From Chryseobacterium tagetis (GTDB taxonomy: Bacteria; Bacteroidota; Bacteroidia; Flavobacteriales; Weeksellaceae), in NCBI RefSeq assembly GCF_016735585.2, contig NZ_JAERSE020000002.1, positions 744,001 to 808,000 of the forward strand: 64,000 nt of DNA. Direction: 5' to 3'. A model generated the notes under the pieces. That model saw only the letters and a list, made by a program, of their open reading frames with translations. It made no database searches and was not told where the DNA came from. Position 1 is the first letter of the stretch. Each line of letters opens with the position of its first letter. Of the stretch, positions 7,209 through 15,573 are shown piece after piece. Made by a program: the position numbers and the translations under genes.

Positions 7209-9737
7209 TTAAAAGCCAACCTGGAAACCAGCTTTAACGCCGAATGTTGAAATATCCGGTCGGTCAAGATAGTTTCCTCTCCAGTTGAAATCTACTCTGA
7301 AAATTCTAAGATTTCCAAAACCGATGTTTTCAATTCCTACCCCATATTCGTAGTAAATATGCTCGCTTGGTGCCGAATATTTGAATCCTGCCACATTGAT
7401 TGCCTTCGAAGCATCACTTAAAGTTCCGTAAGCTCCTCTAAGGAATGCAATTTCTCTTAATTTCAATTTCTTGATCAAAGGAATATAAGAAAGGATTTTC
7501 CCGTTAAAATGATGCTCTAAATGAAGTGTTGTATAAGTGTCCGCCACAAACTCATAATAATTAAGCTGTGCAAAAGTATTCTGTGCTAAACTGTAAGACT
7601 GGTTTCCCGGAATTACGTTTTGTAAAGCCAAAGGAACGGTATCAAAGTTTTTTCCGGCTTCAAAATTAATTAATGTTTTCCCCCAGCTTCCGATCAAAAC
7701 AGGTTTGTAGAACATGAACTGTAATTTGTTATAATTAAAGTCAGATCCGAATAAGCCTTCTATCCCTCTTGTGTATTTTAAAACAATGGTTGGAGCCAAT
7801 GTTCCGTGTTCATATCTGTCGATTCCGGTTTGGGAGAATTTCGCGCCCGGTCTTGCAATTAAGCTGAATGTAATATGAGAATCGTTGGTAGTTTGTCTTA
7901 AATTCCCGTCTTTGTAATACATTAAATTAAACCCTGAAGGATTAGCTGAATTAATGCTCTGCATTGTTCCGTCTAACCTGATCTGGAAGTTTTTCCAAGG
8001 TTCGATGGAGGTAAAAACGTTGGTTTGATTTACAGAACTTAATGATGCGTTTTCACCTCTTGCAAAAAGCGTTGAAGATGCGAAGGTTCTTGCCATGATT
8101 CCGTCGTCATTGGTCAGTTGAACTCCTAATTGTAAGATGTCTCTTCTTGTTCCTGCTCCAATGGTAAATCTGTTGACTCTGTTAAACATGAATCTTGCTT
8201 CAGCGCCATATTTTACTTGCTGATCTTTAAATCCGTAAGCTGTATAAAACTGAACTCTCCAAGGGTCATTTCTTGTGAAATAGGTTCTTGCTCCCAATCG
8301 GATTCTGTCTCCTTCTATTTCATTTTTTCCGTAAATAGAGAAAATAGGGCCTAAATCTATTCCTTTGACAACATTGTAATATCCTGATCCTAAAGTTTCA
8401 TATAGCTTTACAATCCTGTTGAACTTCGGTGTTTGTTGAAGCTTATCAAGCATGTCGTAGATTCCCTGTTCGCTTTTTGATAATGAATCTGGTCTTGCTT
8501 TTAACCAATAAGCGTCGTCTTTATCAACAAATTTGTCATCATATTCCTCTTCTTTTCTTTTGAAAATATTGTCTTCGAGAGGTTTGTTGAACTGATATTC
8601 CGAATAATCAACTGATCTTTTGGCAATAATACTCTTTGAGGTTTTCTTTTTTGAAAAAGGAGTCATTTCGATTTCCGTAACGAATTTTCTGGGTAGGAAA
8701 GTGTTCTCATCCGGATTGTCGTATTCTAATTCTGTCGAAATTCCATTAATGAAATTGACATTAATCTTCTGAGTTGATTTTAAGATTGCTCCCAAAACGG
8801 CATAGCTGTCTGTGTCAATATATAGATAGCCCTGAAAGGCTAAGACTTCAGTTCTTTTAGGCTGATAACGGATTTTAAAAGCTCTTTCTCCACGAATGGA
8901 AATGGTATCTACTAAATTATAATCATACGTGCTGAAACCTGTTTCGCCAACCGGACTTGGAAATCCAATATCGAAATAATTTAATGTGTTATCGTAAATA
9001 TTAATATCACGGTACAGATTTTTTGCAGTTAAAGTAATGATTTGGTTGTCTTGAAACCCGGAAGTTTTTTGAGCAATTAAAAGTCTTTTTGTTTTTTTTG
9101 AAGGTTTGTTTTCACCATAATTTTCATAAATGGCTTCATTTAAGAAAATAGGAAGTCCAAGTTTTCCGTTTGCTGTAGAATCTTTGTAATCGAAAATGAA
9201 TTCCAGTTTATTGAAGATTTTTCTCTTCATGAATGTGCTGTCCAGATTATTGGCATCAAACTGAATTTTTTCATATTCTTTATACGTGTACGTATCGAAT
9301 TTATCTAAACCGTTATTTCTTTTTCTTTCCCATACTTTCTGCATAATGGCATAAGCCGGGTTTTCCTTTTTATTTTTGAATTTCGGACGTTCGTTGTTAA
9401 TGACTACGGCTTCAATATTGCCTACTTTCTCTGCAGACATTTTAATGAGCAAATTCTCAAAGCTTGCAGGACTGACTCCTATGCTTTCTACAGCGTAATT
9501 TTTTTTCTGAAATTTAAGTTTATAAATAATCGTATCAGATTGTATACTGAAGTTTGCAGATGATGTGGTAGTATAACGCGTATTGCTGTCGTTGATAAAT
9601 ATATCTACGCCTGTAATGGGAGCATTTGTTTTCTCATCAATGATTCTTCCGTTTGCTGAGTTTTGGGCCTGTAAAGCGCCAAAAAGAATTAGGGAAAAAC
9701 AGGTGAGGTAATATTTAAAATTGTTAGTTGACATCAT
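7209..9737 (-). CDS. DUF5686/carboxypeptidase-regulatory-like outer membrane protein
   Basis: About 842 aa from the chosen start. After a signal peptide ending near LQAQ, residues about 25-110 form a CarboxypepD_reg-like (CNA-B type) domain beginning GRIIDEKTNAPITGVDIFIN. The rest matches DUF5686, a large beta-rich outer-membrane family of Bacteroidetes with a TonB-dependent-receptor-like N-terminus but no plug. The C-terminus ends in aromatic and hydrophobic alternation (FGVKAGFQVGF), as expected of a beta-barrel. The frame is open to 9785, but the ATGs at 9737/9734 put the signal peptide at the N-terminus. Function unknown; a surface-assembly or transport role is inferred. Confidence 0.75.
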   Translation of the reverse strand: MMSTNNFKYYLTCFSLILFGALQAQNSANGRIIDEKTNAPITGVDIFINDSNTRYTTTSSANFSIQSDTIIYKLKFQKKNYAVESIGVSPASFENLLIKMSAEKVGNIEAVVINNERPKFKNKKENPAYAIMQKVWERKRNNGLDKFDTYTYKEYEKIQFDANNLDSTFMKRKIFNKLEFIFDYKDSTANGKLGLPIFLNEAIYENYGENKPSKKTKRLLIAQKTSGFQDNQIITLTAKNLYRDINIYDNTLNYFDIGFPSPVGETGFSTYDYNLVDTISIRGERAFKIRYQPKRTEVLAFQGYLYIDTDSYAVLGAILKSTQKINVNFINGISTELEYDNPDENTFLPRKFVTEIEMTPFSKKKTSKSIIAKRSVDYSEYQFNKPLEDNIFKRKEEEYDDKFVDKDDAYWLKARPDSLSKSEQGIYDMLDKLQQTPKFNRIVKLYETLGSGYYNVVKGIDLGPIFSIYGKNEIEGDRIRLGARTYFTRNDPWRVQFYTAYGFKDQQVKYGAEARFMFNRVNRFTIGAGTRRDILQLGVQLTNDDGIMARTFASSTLFARGENASLSSVNQTNVFTSIEPWKNFQIRLDGTMQSINSANPSGFNLMYYKDGNLRQTTNDSHITFSLIARPGAKFSQTGIDRYEHGTLAPTIVLKYTRGIEGLFGSDFNYNKLQFMFYKPVLIGSWGKTLINFEAGKNFDTVPLALQNVIPGNQSYSLAQNTFAQLNYYEFVADTYTTLHLEHHFNGKILSYIPLIKKLKLREIAFLRGAYGTLSDASKAINVAGFKYSAPSEHIYYEYGVGIENIGFGNLRIFRVDFNWRGNYLDRPDISTFGVKAGFQVGF

Positions 9738-9822
9738 TTGTTTCTTCGAGCATTTAGCATAATCAAAAACTGTGCTGCTTTGCAATGTGTTTAAAAGGTT
9801 TTGCGGTTGGTTTGTAAAGCTG

Positions 9823-9830
9823 CAAAGTTA
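9823..9830 (-). promoter_or_regulatory. -7 element upstream of the DUF5686 gene
   Basis: The minus strand reads TAACTTTG, an exact TAnnTTTG match, about 85 nt upstream of the ATG at 9737. No clear -33 element was seen. Confidence 0.4.
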
Positions 9831-9924
9831 ACGAAAATTACCCTACTAATATTGTGGGAGATAGAAGGTTTCTTCGGTGAAATGAAAATTGTTGTATAGA
9901 GTAATGTTTTGAAGAGTTTGTACA

Positions 9925-9957
9925 TAAAAAAAGACCTACATTTCTGTAAGTCTTTTT
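9925..9957 (-). terminator. Terminator of the downstream tRNA-Asn cassette
   Basis: On the minus strand AAGACTTACA, a GAAA tetraloop and TGTAGGTCTT form a 10-bp stem with one G-T pair, followed by a T-run. It begins directly after the encoded CCA. The same hairpin is repeated at 10209-10239. Confidence 0.8.
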
Positions 9958-10034
9958 TGGCTCCTCCTGCTGGGCTCGAACCAGCGACCCTCTGATTAAC
10001 AGTCAGATGCTCTAACCAACTGAGCTAAGGAGGA
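9958..10034 (-). tRNA. tRNA-Asn (GTT), copy 2 of tandem pair
   Basis: A 77-nt gene including encoded CCA. The acceptor stem TCCTCCT/AGGAGGA, D-loop AGCTCAGTTGGTTAGAGC, anticodon arm CTGACTGTTAATCAG with GTT anticodon, and T-arm GGTTCGAGCC are all present. It is identical over the tRNA to the copy at 10240-10316. Its promoter is at 10057-10064 and its terminator at 9925-9957. Confidence 0.95.
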
Positions 10035-10056
10035 ATGTTCCTTTGTTTTAGTGGTG

Positions 10057-10064
10057 CAAATATA
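10057..10064 (-). promoter_or_regulatory. -7 element of tRNA-Asn copy 2
   Basis: The minus strand reads TATATTTG (TAnnTTTG), 22 nt upstream of the tRNA 5' end, in the duplicated context TATATTTGCACCAC that also precedes the other copy. Confidence 0.6.
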
Positions 10065-10208
10065 ATATGAATATTACGATTACACAAATTTTTATTTTAA
10101 AAATATTGAAAAAATTCCTTTGCTCATGGGGTTTTGAAAGCTATTTTGTTATTTTTCAATAAATTAAGAAGATGAAAAATTGTATTGGAAATAAGAAAAA
10201 AGTAAATA

Positions 10209-10239
10209 AAAAAAAGACCTACATTTCTGTAAGTCTTTT
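10209..10239 (-). terminator. Terminator of the upstream tRNA-Asn cassette
   Basis: The same GAAA-tetraloop hairpin as at 9925-9957, immediately after the encoded CCA on the minus strand, with a T-run. Confidence 0.8.
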
Positions 10240-10316
10240 TGGCTCCTCCTGCTGGGCTCGAACCAGCGACCCTCTGATTAACAGTCAGATGCTCTAACCA
10301 ACTGAGCTAAGGAGGA
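10240..10316 (-). tRNA. tRNA-Asn (GTT), copy 1 of tandem pair
   Basis: A 77-nt gene with the same acceptor stem TCCTCCT/AGGAGGA, GTT anticodon and encoded CCA as the copy at 9958-10034. It is transcribed first on the minus strand from the -7 element at 10339-10346 and ends in its own hairpin. Confidence 0.95.
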
Positions 10317-10338
10317 ATGTCCTTTGTTTTAAGTGGTG

Positions 10339-10346
10339 CAAATATA
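10339..10346 (-). promoter_or_regulatory. -7 element of tRNA-Asn copy 1
   Basis: The minus strand reads TATATTTG (exact TAnnTTTG), 22 nt upstream of the tRNA. The flanking context is shared with the other copy apart from small indels. Confidence 0.6.
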
Positions 10347-10397
10347 GGACGAATATTTATACCTTACAAATATTTTTATTAAAAATTTTTAAAAATA

Positions 10398-11744
10398 TTA
10401 TAAGCTTCCGGTTAAGGCTTTGAAAATATCACTTCCGAAAATCAGTAACATCAATCCTAACAGAAAGATAACGCCTACCATCTGTGCATTTTCCAATACT
10501 TTTTGAGGGACAGGTTTTCCAACAATCATTTCATATAATGTGAAAATAACGTGTCCACCATCCAATCCTGGGATAGGAATTAAGTTCAAAAATGCCAGCC
10601 AAACTGAAAACATTGCCGTGAAACTCCAGAAAGCAGTCCAGTTGATTGAAAAGTTTCCGTCTTTCGATTGGTTTACCGGCATATTTTTAATAATAGCAAT
10701 AGGACCTCCTACTTTTTTATATCCCTGTACTTTTTTGTTGAAGATTAATTTGAACTGTTTAACCTGATACGTTAAGCTTTCAATACTTCTTGTGAATCCT
10801 CTTCCGATAGATTGTGCAAAAGTGAAGTGTTGAGTATTGGCGTATTTCTCCAATTGCTTATAAGAAGCAATACCGATCGTTCCTTCTTTGGATACAGGAA
10901 TGCTTAATGGTTGTGTCGTTCCGTTTCTTAGAACTTCAATATTAATAGGTTTTCCGGCACTTTTTCCTACGGCAGCCTGAAACTCATCATAATAATTGAT
11001 TTTCTGACCGTTTGCAGCAATTACCTGATCACCAACTTTTAAACCTGCTTCTGCTGTTTTAGGATTAACAATTGTATCAATTACAGCAGCATATCTTGGA
11101 GTAAGGAATCCTTTGGGGTTTTCATCTTTAAAAGCAAGAGCTTTACCATCATCATTGGTATTGAAAGTGGTCTCTTTTCCGTCTCTTAAAACAGTAATCT
11201 GATCACTTAATAAAATATCCAGAGATAGTTTATCTAAATTGTTTTGCGTTTTTCCGTCTACTTTTAAGATTTTATCACCATCCTTGAAGCCCATTGCTTT
11301 AGCAACATTGGTATAATGCATTGGCGTTTCAACTTTCGTTGTGTCGAACGTTGTTTCTCCGTTGAAGAAAGATAAACATCCATAAATAAGCCACGCTAAG
11401 AAAAAGTTTACCGTAACCCCTCCCAACATGATGATCAGTCTCTGCCAAGCCGGTTTTGCTCTGAATTCCCAAGGTTGAGCCGGTTGTTTCAGTTGTTCGG
11501 TATCCATGCTTTCGTCTACCATTCCGGCGATTTTTACATACCCTCCGAAAGGAAGCCATCCGATACCGTACTCGGTTTCACCAATTTTTTTCTTTGCGAT
11601 AGAGAACCATGGATCGAAGAAAAGGTAGAATTTTTCAACTTTGGTCTTAAACCATTTTGCGGGTAAGAAATGCCCAAGTTCGTGAAGGATTACCAAGATA
11701 GAAATGCTCAATATAAATTGAAACAGTTTGATTGCTATTTCCAT
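10398..11744 (-). CDS. rseP: Site-2 zinc metalloprotease RseP (M50)
   Basis: A 448-aa intramembrane protease, close to the length of E. coli RseP. The zinc motif HELGH (21-25) lies in the first membrane segment. The second conserved motif, NLIPIPGLDGGH, lies near residue 390 with the metal-ligand aspartate in LDGG. Two PDZ-like regions between them (around 140-200 and 210-285) contain AKAMGFKDGDKILKVDG and AGLKVGDQVIAANG. RseP cleaves anti-sigma factors and signal-peptide remnants in the inner membrane. It is apparently monocistronic with a good promoter at 11768-11798. The tRNA-Asn cassettes follow downstream. Confidence 0.93.
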   Translation of the reverse strand: MEIAIKLFQFILSISILVILHELGHFLPAKWFKTKVEKFYLFFDPWFSIAKKKIGETEYGIGWLPFGGYVKIAGMVDESMDTEQLKQPAQPWEFRAKPAWQRLIIMLGGVTVNFFLAWLIYGCLSFFNGETTFDTTKVETPMHYTNVAKAMGFKDGDKILKVDGKTQNNLDKLSLDILLSDQITVLRDGKETTFNTNDDGKALAFKDENPKGFLTPRYAAVIDTIVNPKTAEAGLKVGDQVIAANGQKINYYDEFQAAVGKSAGKPINIEVLRNGTTQPLSIPVSKEGTIGIASYKQLEKYANTQHFTFAQSIGRGFTRSIESLTYQVKQFKLIFNKKVQGYKKVGGPIAIIKNMPVNQSKDGNFSINWTAFWSFTAMFSVWLAFLNLIPIPGLDGGHVIFTLYEMIVGKPVPQKVLENAQMVGVIFLLGLMLLIFGSDIFKALTGSL

Positions 11745-11767
11745 TAATGCTTTTTATGTTTAATTTG

Positions 11768-11798
11768 CAAAGGTAACAATTATCAAAACTATGCCAAA
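11768..11798 (-). promoter_or_regulatory. Promoter of rseP
   Basis: On the minus strand TTTG (11798-11795), 19 nt, then TACCTTTG (11775-11768). Both elements and the spacing fit the Bacteroidetes consensus, 24 nt before the ATG. Confidence 0.65.
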
Positions 11799-11826
11799 TA
11801 AAAAAGCTCCCCTAAACGAGAAGCTT
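11799..11826 (-). terminator. Terminator after the small beta-rich protein gene
   Basis: On the minus strand AAGCTTCTC and GGGGAGCTT form a stem with wobble pairs around GTTTA, followed by a T-run. It lies 22 nt after the stop codon at 11849. Confidence 0.65.
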
Positions 11827-11848
11827 TGTCATATAATAGAATGATTTC

Positions 11849-12289
11849 TTACAGATTAATAGAAACACCTAAGCTGCCATTGTTTCCGATTTCCGCAAAA
11901 ACTCCGATTCTTTCAGTGAAAAAGTATCTTGCACCAATGTGAGCCCCGATTCCGAAATCTTTCCCCAAAACTCCGACATCAACACCAGGATAGATGTCTA
12001 ATTTTTCAGGTAATTGTAATGTTTCTTTTAAATGAAAATTCAGCCTTCCGAAAATAAAAACACTATTGTCGCTGTCATTATCTTTATAATTACTAAAATA
12101 GCCATTTAAACCAGCTCCTATCGAGATTAGATTGTTCAAGCCATAATCATAGGTTCCGGTAATGCCTGTTCCGTATCCCCAAGCGCTTAATCCGGCGTTG
12201 ATTTTCTGATCTCCTTTTCCTGTCCATGCCTGTGCATTTGCCGTAGCTCCTGCAAAGATCAGTGCGAACATAACAACCAATTTCTTCAT
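11849..12289 (-). CDS. Small secreted beta-barrel-like protein (DUF6646-like)
   Basis: A 146-aa protein with a clear signal peptide ending ATANAQA (cleavage near residue 20). The mature part alternates hydrophobic and polar residues with many Gly and aromatic positions (SAWGYGTGITGTYDYGL, FGIGAHIGARYFF) and ends GVSINL, as in small eight-stranded outer-membrane barrels. I assign it tentatively to the flavobacterial DUF6646 group. Function unknown. It is monocistronic with its own terminator. Confidence 0.55.
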   Translation of the reverse strand: MKKLVVMFALIFAGATANAQAWTGKGDQKINAGLSAWGYGTGITGTYDYGLNNLISIGAGLNGYFSNYKDNDSDNSVFIFGRLNFHLKETLQLPEKLDIYPGVDVGVLGKDFGIGAHIGARYFFTERIGVFAEIGNNGSLGVSINL

Positions 12290-12391
12290 AAATTTTACAA
12301 TTTTATAATAGTATTAAAAACAATCCTTATCAAAAATAGAACCGAAATCATTAGAAAATCGTATTTTTATTGAAGTTTTTTAACAAAGTTT

Positions 12392-13144
12392 ATGAAGATC
12401 ACGGGACTGAATTTAGATATCATCTGGAAAAATAAAACGGACAATTTCCAACTCATAGAAAAAGAATTACAGGATCAGGATGCAGATCTATTTCTGCTTC
12501 CGGAAATGTTCTCGACAGGATTTTGCATGGATGCATCAGAAGTTTCGGACAGAAATCAGGAATCTTTAGAATTTTTAAAAAAGATGGCTAAAGAAAAAAA
12601 CGCTGCTTTCTGTGGAAGCGCTCCTGTAGAAGAGGGCGGGAAATTTTACAACAGAATGTATTTTGTGCAGACGGATTCTCAGGTTGATTTCTATGATAAA
12701 AGACATTTGTTTTCTTTTTCGGGAGAAGATAAAGTGTACACTCCGGGAAAAGAGCGTGTAATTGTAAACTATAAAGATTTCAGAATTCTGTTACAGGTGT
12801 GTTATGACCTTCGTTTTCCTGTTTTTGCCAGAAATAATGATGACTATGATGCTATTTTATACGTAGCAAACTGGCCGGAAAAAAGGGTGGGAGCCTGGGA
12901 ACATTTGCTGAAAGCCAGAGCTATTGAAAACCTTTCTTTTGTTTTTGGATTAAACAGAATCGGAACAGACGGAAATAATTTGTTTTATCCTGAAAGTTCG
13001 CACTGTTTCTTTGCAGACGGAAAAGAAATTTCTAAAAAACAAGGAAATGTTGTTTCTGCTGAATTAAATATGGAAGAATTAAAAGACTTCAGAAGTCATT
13101 TTCAGTTTTTAAATGACCGCGATTCTTTTGTGATTGAACTGTAA
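12392..13144 (+). CDS. Omega-amidase-like carbon-nitrogen hydrolase (YafV/Nit2 type)
   Basis: A 250-aa nitrilase-superfamily enzyme with the full catalytic triad: E38 in LLPEMF, K103 in DKRHLF and C137 in LQVCYDLRFPVF. The sequence and length fit the YafV/omega-amidase branch, which hydrolyses alpha-ketoglutaramate and alpha-ketosuccinamate made by glutamine and methionine-salvage transaminases. It is cytoplasmic, with no signal peptide. It stands alone between a divergent small-barrel gene and a repeat-rich intergenic stretch. No transaminase gene adjoins it, so the precise substrate is inferred from family only. Confidence 0.83.
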   Translation: MKITGLNLDIIWKNKTDNFQLIEKELQDQDADLFLLPEMFSTGFCMDASEVSDRNQESLEFLKKMAKEKNAAFCGSAPVEEGGKFYNRMYFVQTDSQVDFYDKRHLFSFSGEDKVYTPGKERVIVNYKDFRILLQVCYDLRFPVFARNNDDYDAILYVANWPEKRVGAWEHLLKARAIENLSFVFGLNRIGTDGNNLFYPESSHCFFADGKEISKKQGNVVSAELNMEELKDFRSHFQFLNDRDSFVIEL

Positions 13145-13392
13145 TTCTTATTTCACGATTTTACATATATTCTTTGCGTTGAAATTTATTTTTAACGCAA
13201 AGAATTAATAATTTAAACTTTTTATTTTAGAAAAGCAAAGGCAAATAAATTTGCTGCGCGAAGCTGAAACAAGAGCTTCTTAAAAATCAACCTGTTGATT
13301 CCTCTTGGCTCACTTGATATTCATCAGTATTAAAATGAAACTTTGCGTAAAAATCACTTAAGTATCTGTATGAATTAGGACGTAACTAAAAA
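13145..13392. other. Intergenic region with a long hairpin, no gene
   Basis: ATTCTTTGCGTT (13169-13180) is the exact reverse complement of AACGCAAAGAAT (13194-13205), a 12-bp stem with a 13-nt loop. It is too AT-poor in its tail for a typical terminator, but it lies just after the amidase stop. Further on, 'TTTGCTGCGCGAAGCTG' and 'CTCTTGGCTCACTTG' look like degenerate dispersed flavobacterial intergenic repeat. No open frame of note. Confidence 0.4.
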
Positions 13393-13419
13393 TAAAAAAA
13401 CTGTGAAAAATCACAGTTT
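13393..13419 (-). terminator. Terminator of thioredoxin gene
   Basis: On the minus strand AAACTGTGA and TCACAGTTT form a stem followed by a seven-T run. The hairpin overlaps the stop codon at 13418-13420. Confidence 0.75.
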
Positions 13420-13717
13420 AAGAATATTGTTTTAAAAGTTGTGTCAAGGTGTTGACGTCATGAACACCGCTTTCTTTCCATAACATTTCTCCTTGTTTGA
13501 AGATCGCTAAAGTCGGAACACCGCGAACTCCGTATTGAGCAGCAAGAGCCGGATATTGATCTACATCTACTTTGATGATTCTTGCCTCTTCTCCAACGTT
13601 TTCTTTTACTGTATTTAAGACCGAAGACTGTACTTTGCAAGGTTGGCACCAAGTTGCGAAAAAGTCAATAAGAACCGGTCTTTCGGAATCTATAATTTCC
13701 TGAAATTTTTGTGACAT
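13418..13717 (-). CDS. Thioredoxin with CQPC active site
   Basis: A 99-aa thioredoxin-fold protein. The active site reads ATWCQPCK (C24, C27) instead of the usual WCGPCK, and the cis-proline loop GVRGVPTLAIF (P68) is intact. No signal peptide, so cytoplasmic. Gly-to-Gln in the CxxC dipeptide would be expected to shift redox potential and partner choice. It lies directly downstream, on the same strand, of the persulfide dioxygenase/rhodanese gene, so a role in sulfane-sulfur or persulfide reduction is plausible but inferred. It may be one of several thioredoxins in the genome. Confidence 0.85.
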   Translation of the reverse strand: MSQKFQEIIDSERPVLIDFFATWCQPCKVQSSVLNTVKENVGEEARIIKVDVDQYPALAAQYGVRGVPTLAIFKQGEMLWKESGVHDVNTLTQLLKQYS

Positions 13718-13738
13718 TTTTGAGTTTTTTATTAAAAA

Positions 13739-13844
13739 AACACTTTAGTTTATCAGATGTAAATTTTAAAATCACTTAAAAGAAGAGCTGTAGTACAATC
13801 TAACTTTGTGTTTTTAAGACTTATTGCTTATAGACTAAAGTGTT
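13739..13844. repeat. 15-bp inverted repeat upstream of thioredoxin gene
   Basis: AACACTTTAGTTTAT (13739-13753) and ATAGACTAAAGTGTT (13830-13844) are inverted copies with 14 of 15 matches, separated by 76 nt. They bracket the region that should hold the thioredoxin promoter. Either a looped operator pair or a decayed small element would fit. Confidence 0.45.
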
Positions 13845-13890
13845 ATAAATTTGTTATGTAGATTTATTTACAGCAAAAACAATTCCAAAA

Positions 13891-15300
13891 TTATATTGTT
13901 TTTGACTGGCAAATAAAGTCTGAAGTAGGGAGTTTTTCTGTTTTTTTAATCCCGTTAAAACCGCCTTCTATTTCAGTAAAATTTCTGATTCCGTGTGAGT
14001 TAAGAATACTTGCTGCAATCATACTTCTGTAACCTCCTGCACAATGAAGGAAAAAATGTTCAGAATCATCAATAGACATTACCCAATCACTGATTGTGTC
14101 CAGAGGTTTATTATAAGCATTGTCAATATGCTCTGCAGAGTATTCTGTCAGCTTTCTTACATCAATTACTTTAGCATCTTCTTTAAATTCTTCTGCGAAT
14201 TCAGTCGGAGAAATTCTTTTTACTTCATCGGTTTCTTTACCTGAATTTTTCCATGCCTCAAAACCTCCTTTCAAATATCCTACGACATGATCGAATCCAA
14301 CGCGGCTCAATCTTGTAATCGCTTCCTCTTCTGTTCCTTCGTCGGAAACTAATAATATTGGATGCTTTACATCAACGATTAGCGTTCCTACCCAAGGAGC
14401 AAAATCTCCTTTTAGACCAATATTGATAGAATTTGGAATAAATCCTTTATGGAAATCTGCTGCACCTCTCGTGTCTAAAATTAAAGCTCCGGTTTCTTCC
14501 GCAAACGCTTCAAAATCTTCAACAAAAACTGGGGTTAATCCTTTGTCCATTACTGTTTCAAAACTTTCGTAACCGCCTTTGTTCATAGCAACATTCATCC
14601 CGAAATACTTTGGTGGAGCTGTCAACCCGTCAAGAACTTCTCTAATGAACGATTCTTTATCAGGCTGATTAAGGGCGTAATTGGTTCTCTTTTGATTTCC
14701 CAAAATATCAACCGTTTCTTTCTGCATATTTTTTCCGCAAGCAGAACCTGCACCATGCGCCGGATATACTGTAATGCTGTCATCCAAAGGCATAATTTTC
14801 GCCTGAAGGCTTTCATATAAAATTCCTGCAAGATCCTCCTGAGTAACGCTTCCTGCTTTTTGAGCAAGATCAGGTCTTCCCACATCTCCTAAAAACAAGG
14901 TGTCTCCTGTGAAAATTGCTGTTTCCACTCCATTTTCGTCAATCAGAAGGTATGTTGTGCTTTCCATGGTGTGACCAGGAGTGTGTAAAGCTTTAATCTT
15001 TACTTTTCCGATTTCAAAAATCTGATTGTCTTCCGCTACAATTGTTTCAAACTGAGGCTGTGCAGTAGGTCCGTACACGATGGCAGCACCTGTTTTTTTA
15101 CTTAAATCCAAATGTCCCGAGACAAAATCTGCGTGGAAGTGGGTTTCAAAAATATATTTTAAGGTTACCCCGTCTTTTTCTAAACGATCAAGGTAGGGCT
15201 TTATCTCTCTTAAAGGATCAATAATTGCTGCTTCATTTTCGGATACGATGTAGTATGCTCCCTGAGCAAGACATCCTGTATATATTTGTTCAACTTTCAT
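13891..15300 (-). CDS. MBL-fold persulfide dioxygenase fused to two rhodanese domains (CstB-like)
   Basis: A 469-aa sulfur-detoxification enzyme. The N-terminal metallo-beta-lactamase domain carries HFHADFVSGH (H54, H56, D58, H63), HTPGHT (H110) and FTGDTLF (D133), the ETHE1-type mononuclear iron site. A first rhodanese domain (about 265-355) lacks an active cysteine; the usual loop reads SDEGTEEEA. The second (about 365-460) has an active-site loop HCAGGYRS with C420. This dead-plus-live arrangement is that of CstB, which oxidises low-molecular-weight persulfides to thiosulfate. The adjacent thioredoxin could serve as reductant. Confidence 0.85.
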   Translation of the reverse strand: MKVEQIYTGCLAQGAYYIVSENEAAIIDPLREIKPYLDRLEKDGVTLKYIFETHFHADFVSGHLDLSKKTGAAIVYGPTAQPQFETIVAEDNQIFEIGKVKIKALHTPGHTMESTTYLLIDENGVETAIFTGDTLFLGDVGRPDLAQKAGSVTQEDLAGILYESLQAKIMPLDDSITVYPAHGAGSACGKNMQKETVDILGNQKRTNYALNQPDKESFIREVLDGLTAPPKYFGMNVAMNKGGYESFETVMDKGLTPVFVEDFEAFAEETGALILDTRGAADFHKGFIPNSINIGLKGDFAPWVGTLIVDVKHPILLVSDEGTEEEAITRLSRVGFDHVVGYLKGGFEAWKNSGKETDEVKRISPTEFAEEFKEDAKVIDVRKLTEYSAEHIDNAYNKPLDTISDWVMSIDDSEHFFLHCAGGYRSMIAASILNSHGIRNFTEIEGGFNGIKKTEKLPTSDFICQSKTI

Positions 15301-15573
15301 TATGAGATTGTAAAAGCTTTAATGTTTTTATTTATGTACAAAAATCGGGTTTATTTTTTAATACTTATCAAAAATAAAGAATCTATACCGATAGAATAAA
15401 TCTATAAAGTTATTTATTTATAGTGTGTTTTTCTTTTAAATTTCAATAAACCAGTTTTTTATAGCTAAAATAGGACTTTTCTGAAATTTATCAGCTGAAA
15501 TTAATCATGATTAATATTCTATACTCAAATGTTTTCTAAAAAATTTTATATTTACTAAGATAAAAAAGAGCAA
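15301..15573. other. AT-rich divergent intergenic region, no gene
   Basis: 273 nt between the divergently transcribed persulfide dioxygenase and HerA-like ATPase genes. It is very AT-rich, with the small dyad TCTAT-ACCG-ATAGA (15392-15405). No convincing full promoter or ORF could be picked out by eye. It must hold promoters for both flanking genes. Confidence 0.3.

Noticed and set aside
9958..10316. tRNA-Asn pair as integration site of a genomic island
   Set aside because: No integrase gene, and the repeat covers promoter, tRNA and terminator rather than a tRNA 3'-end fragment, which fits tandem duplication better.
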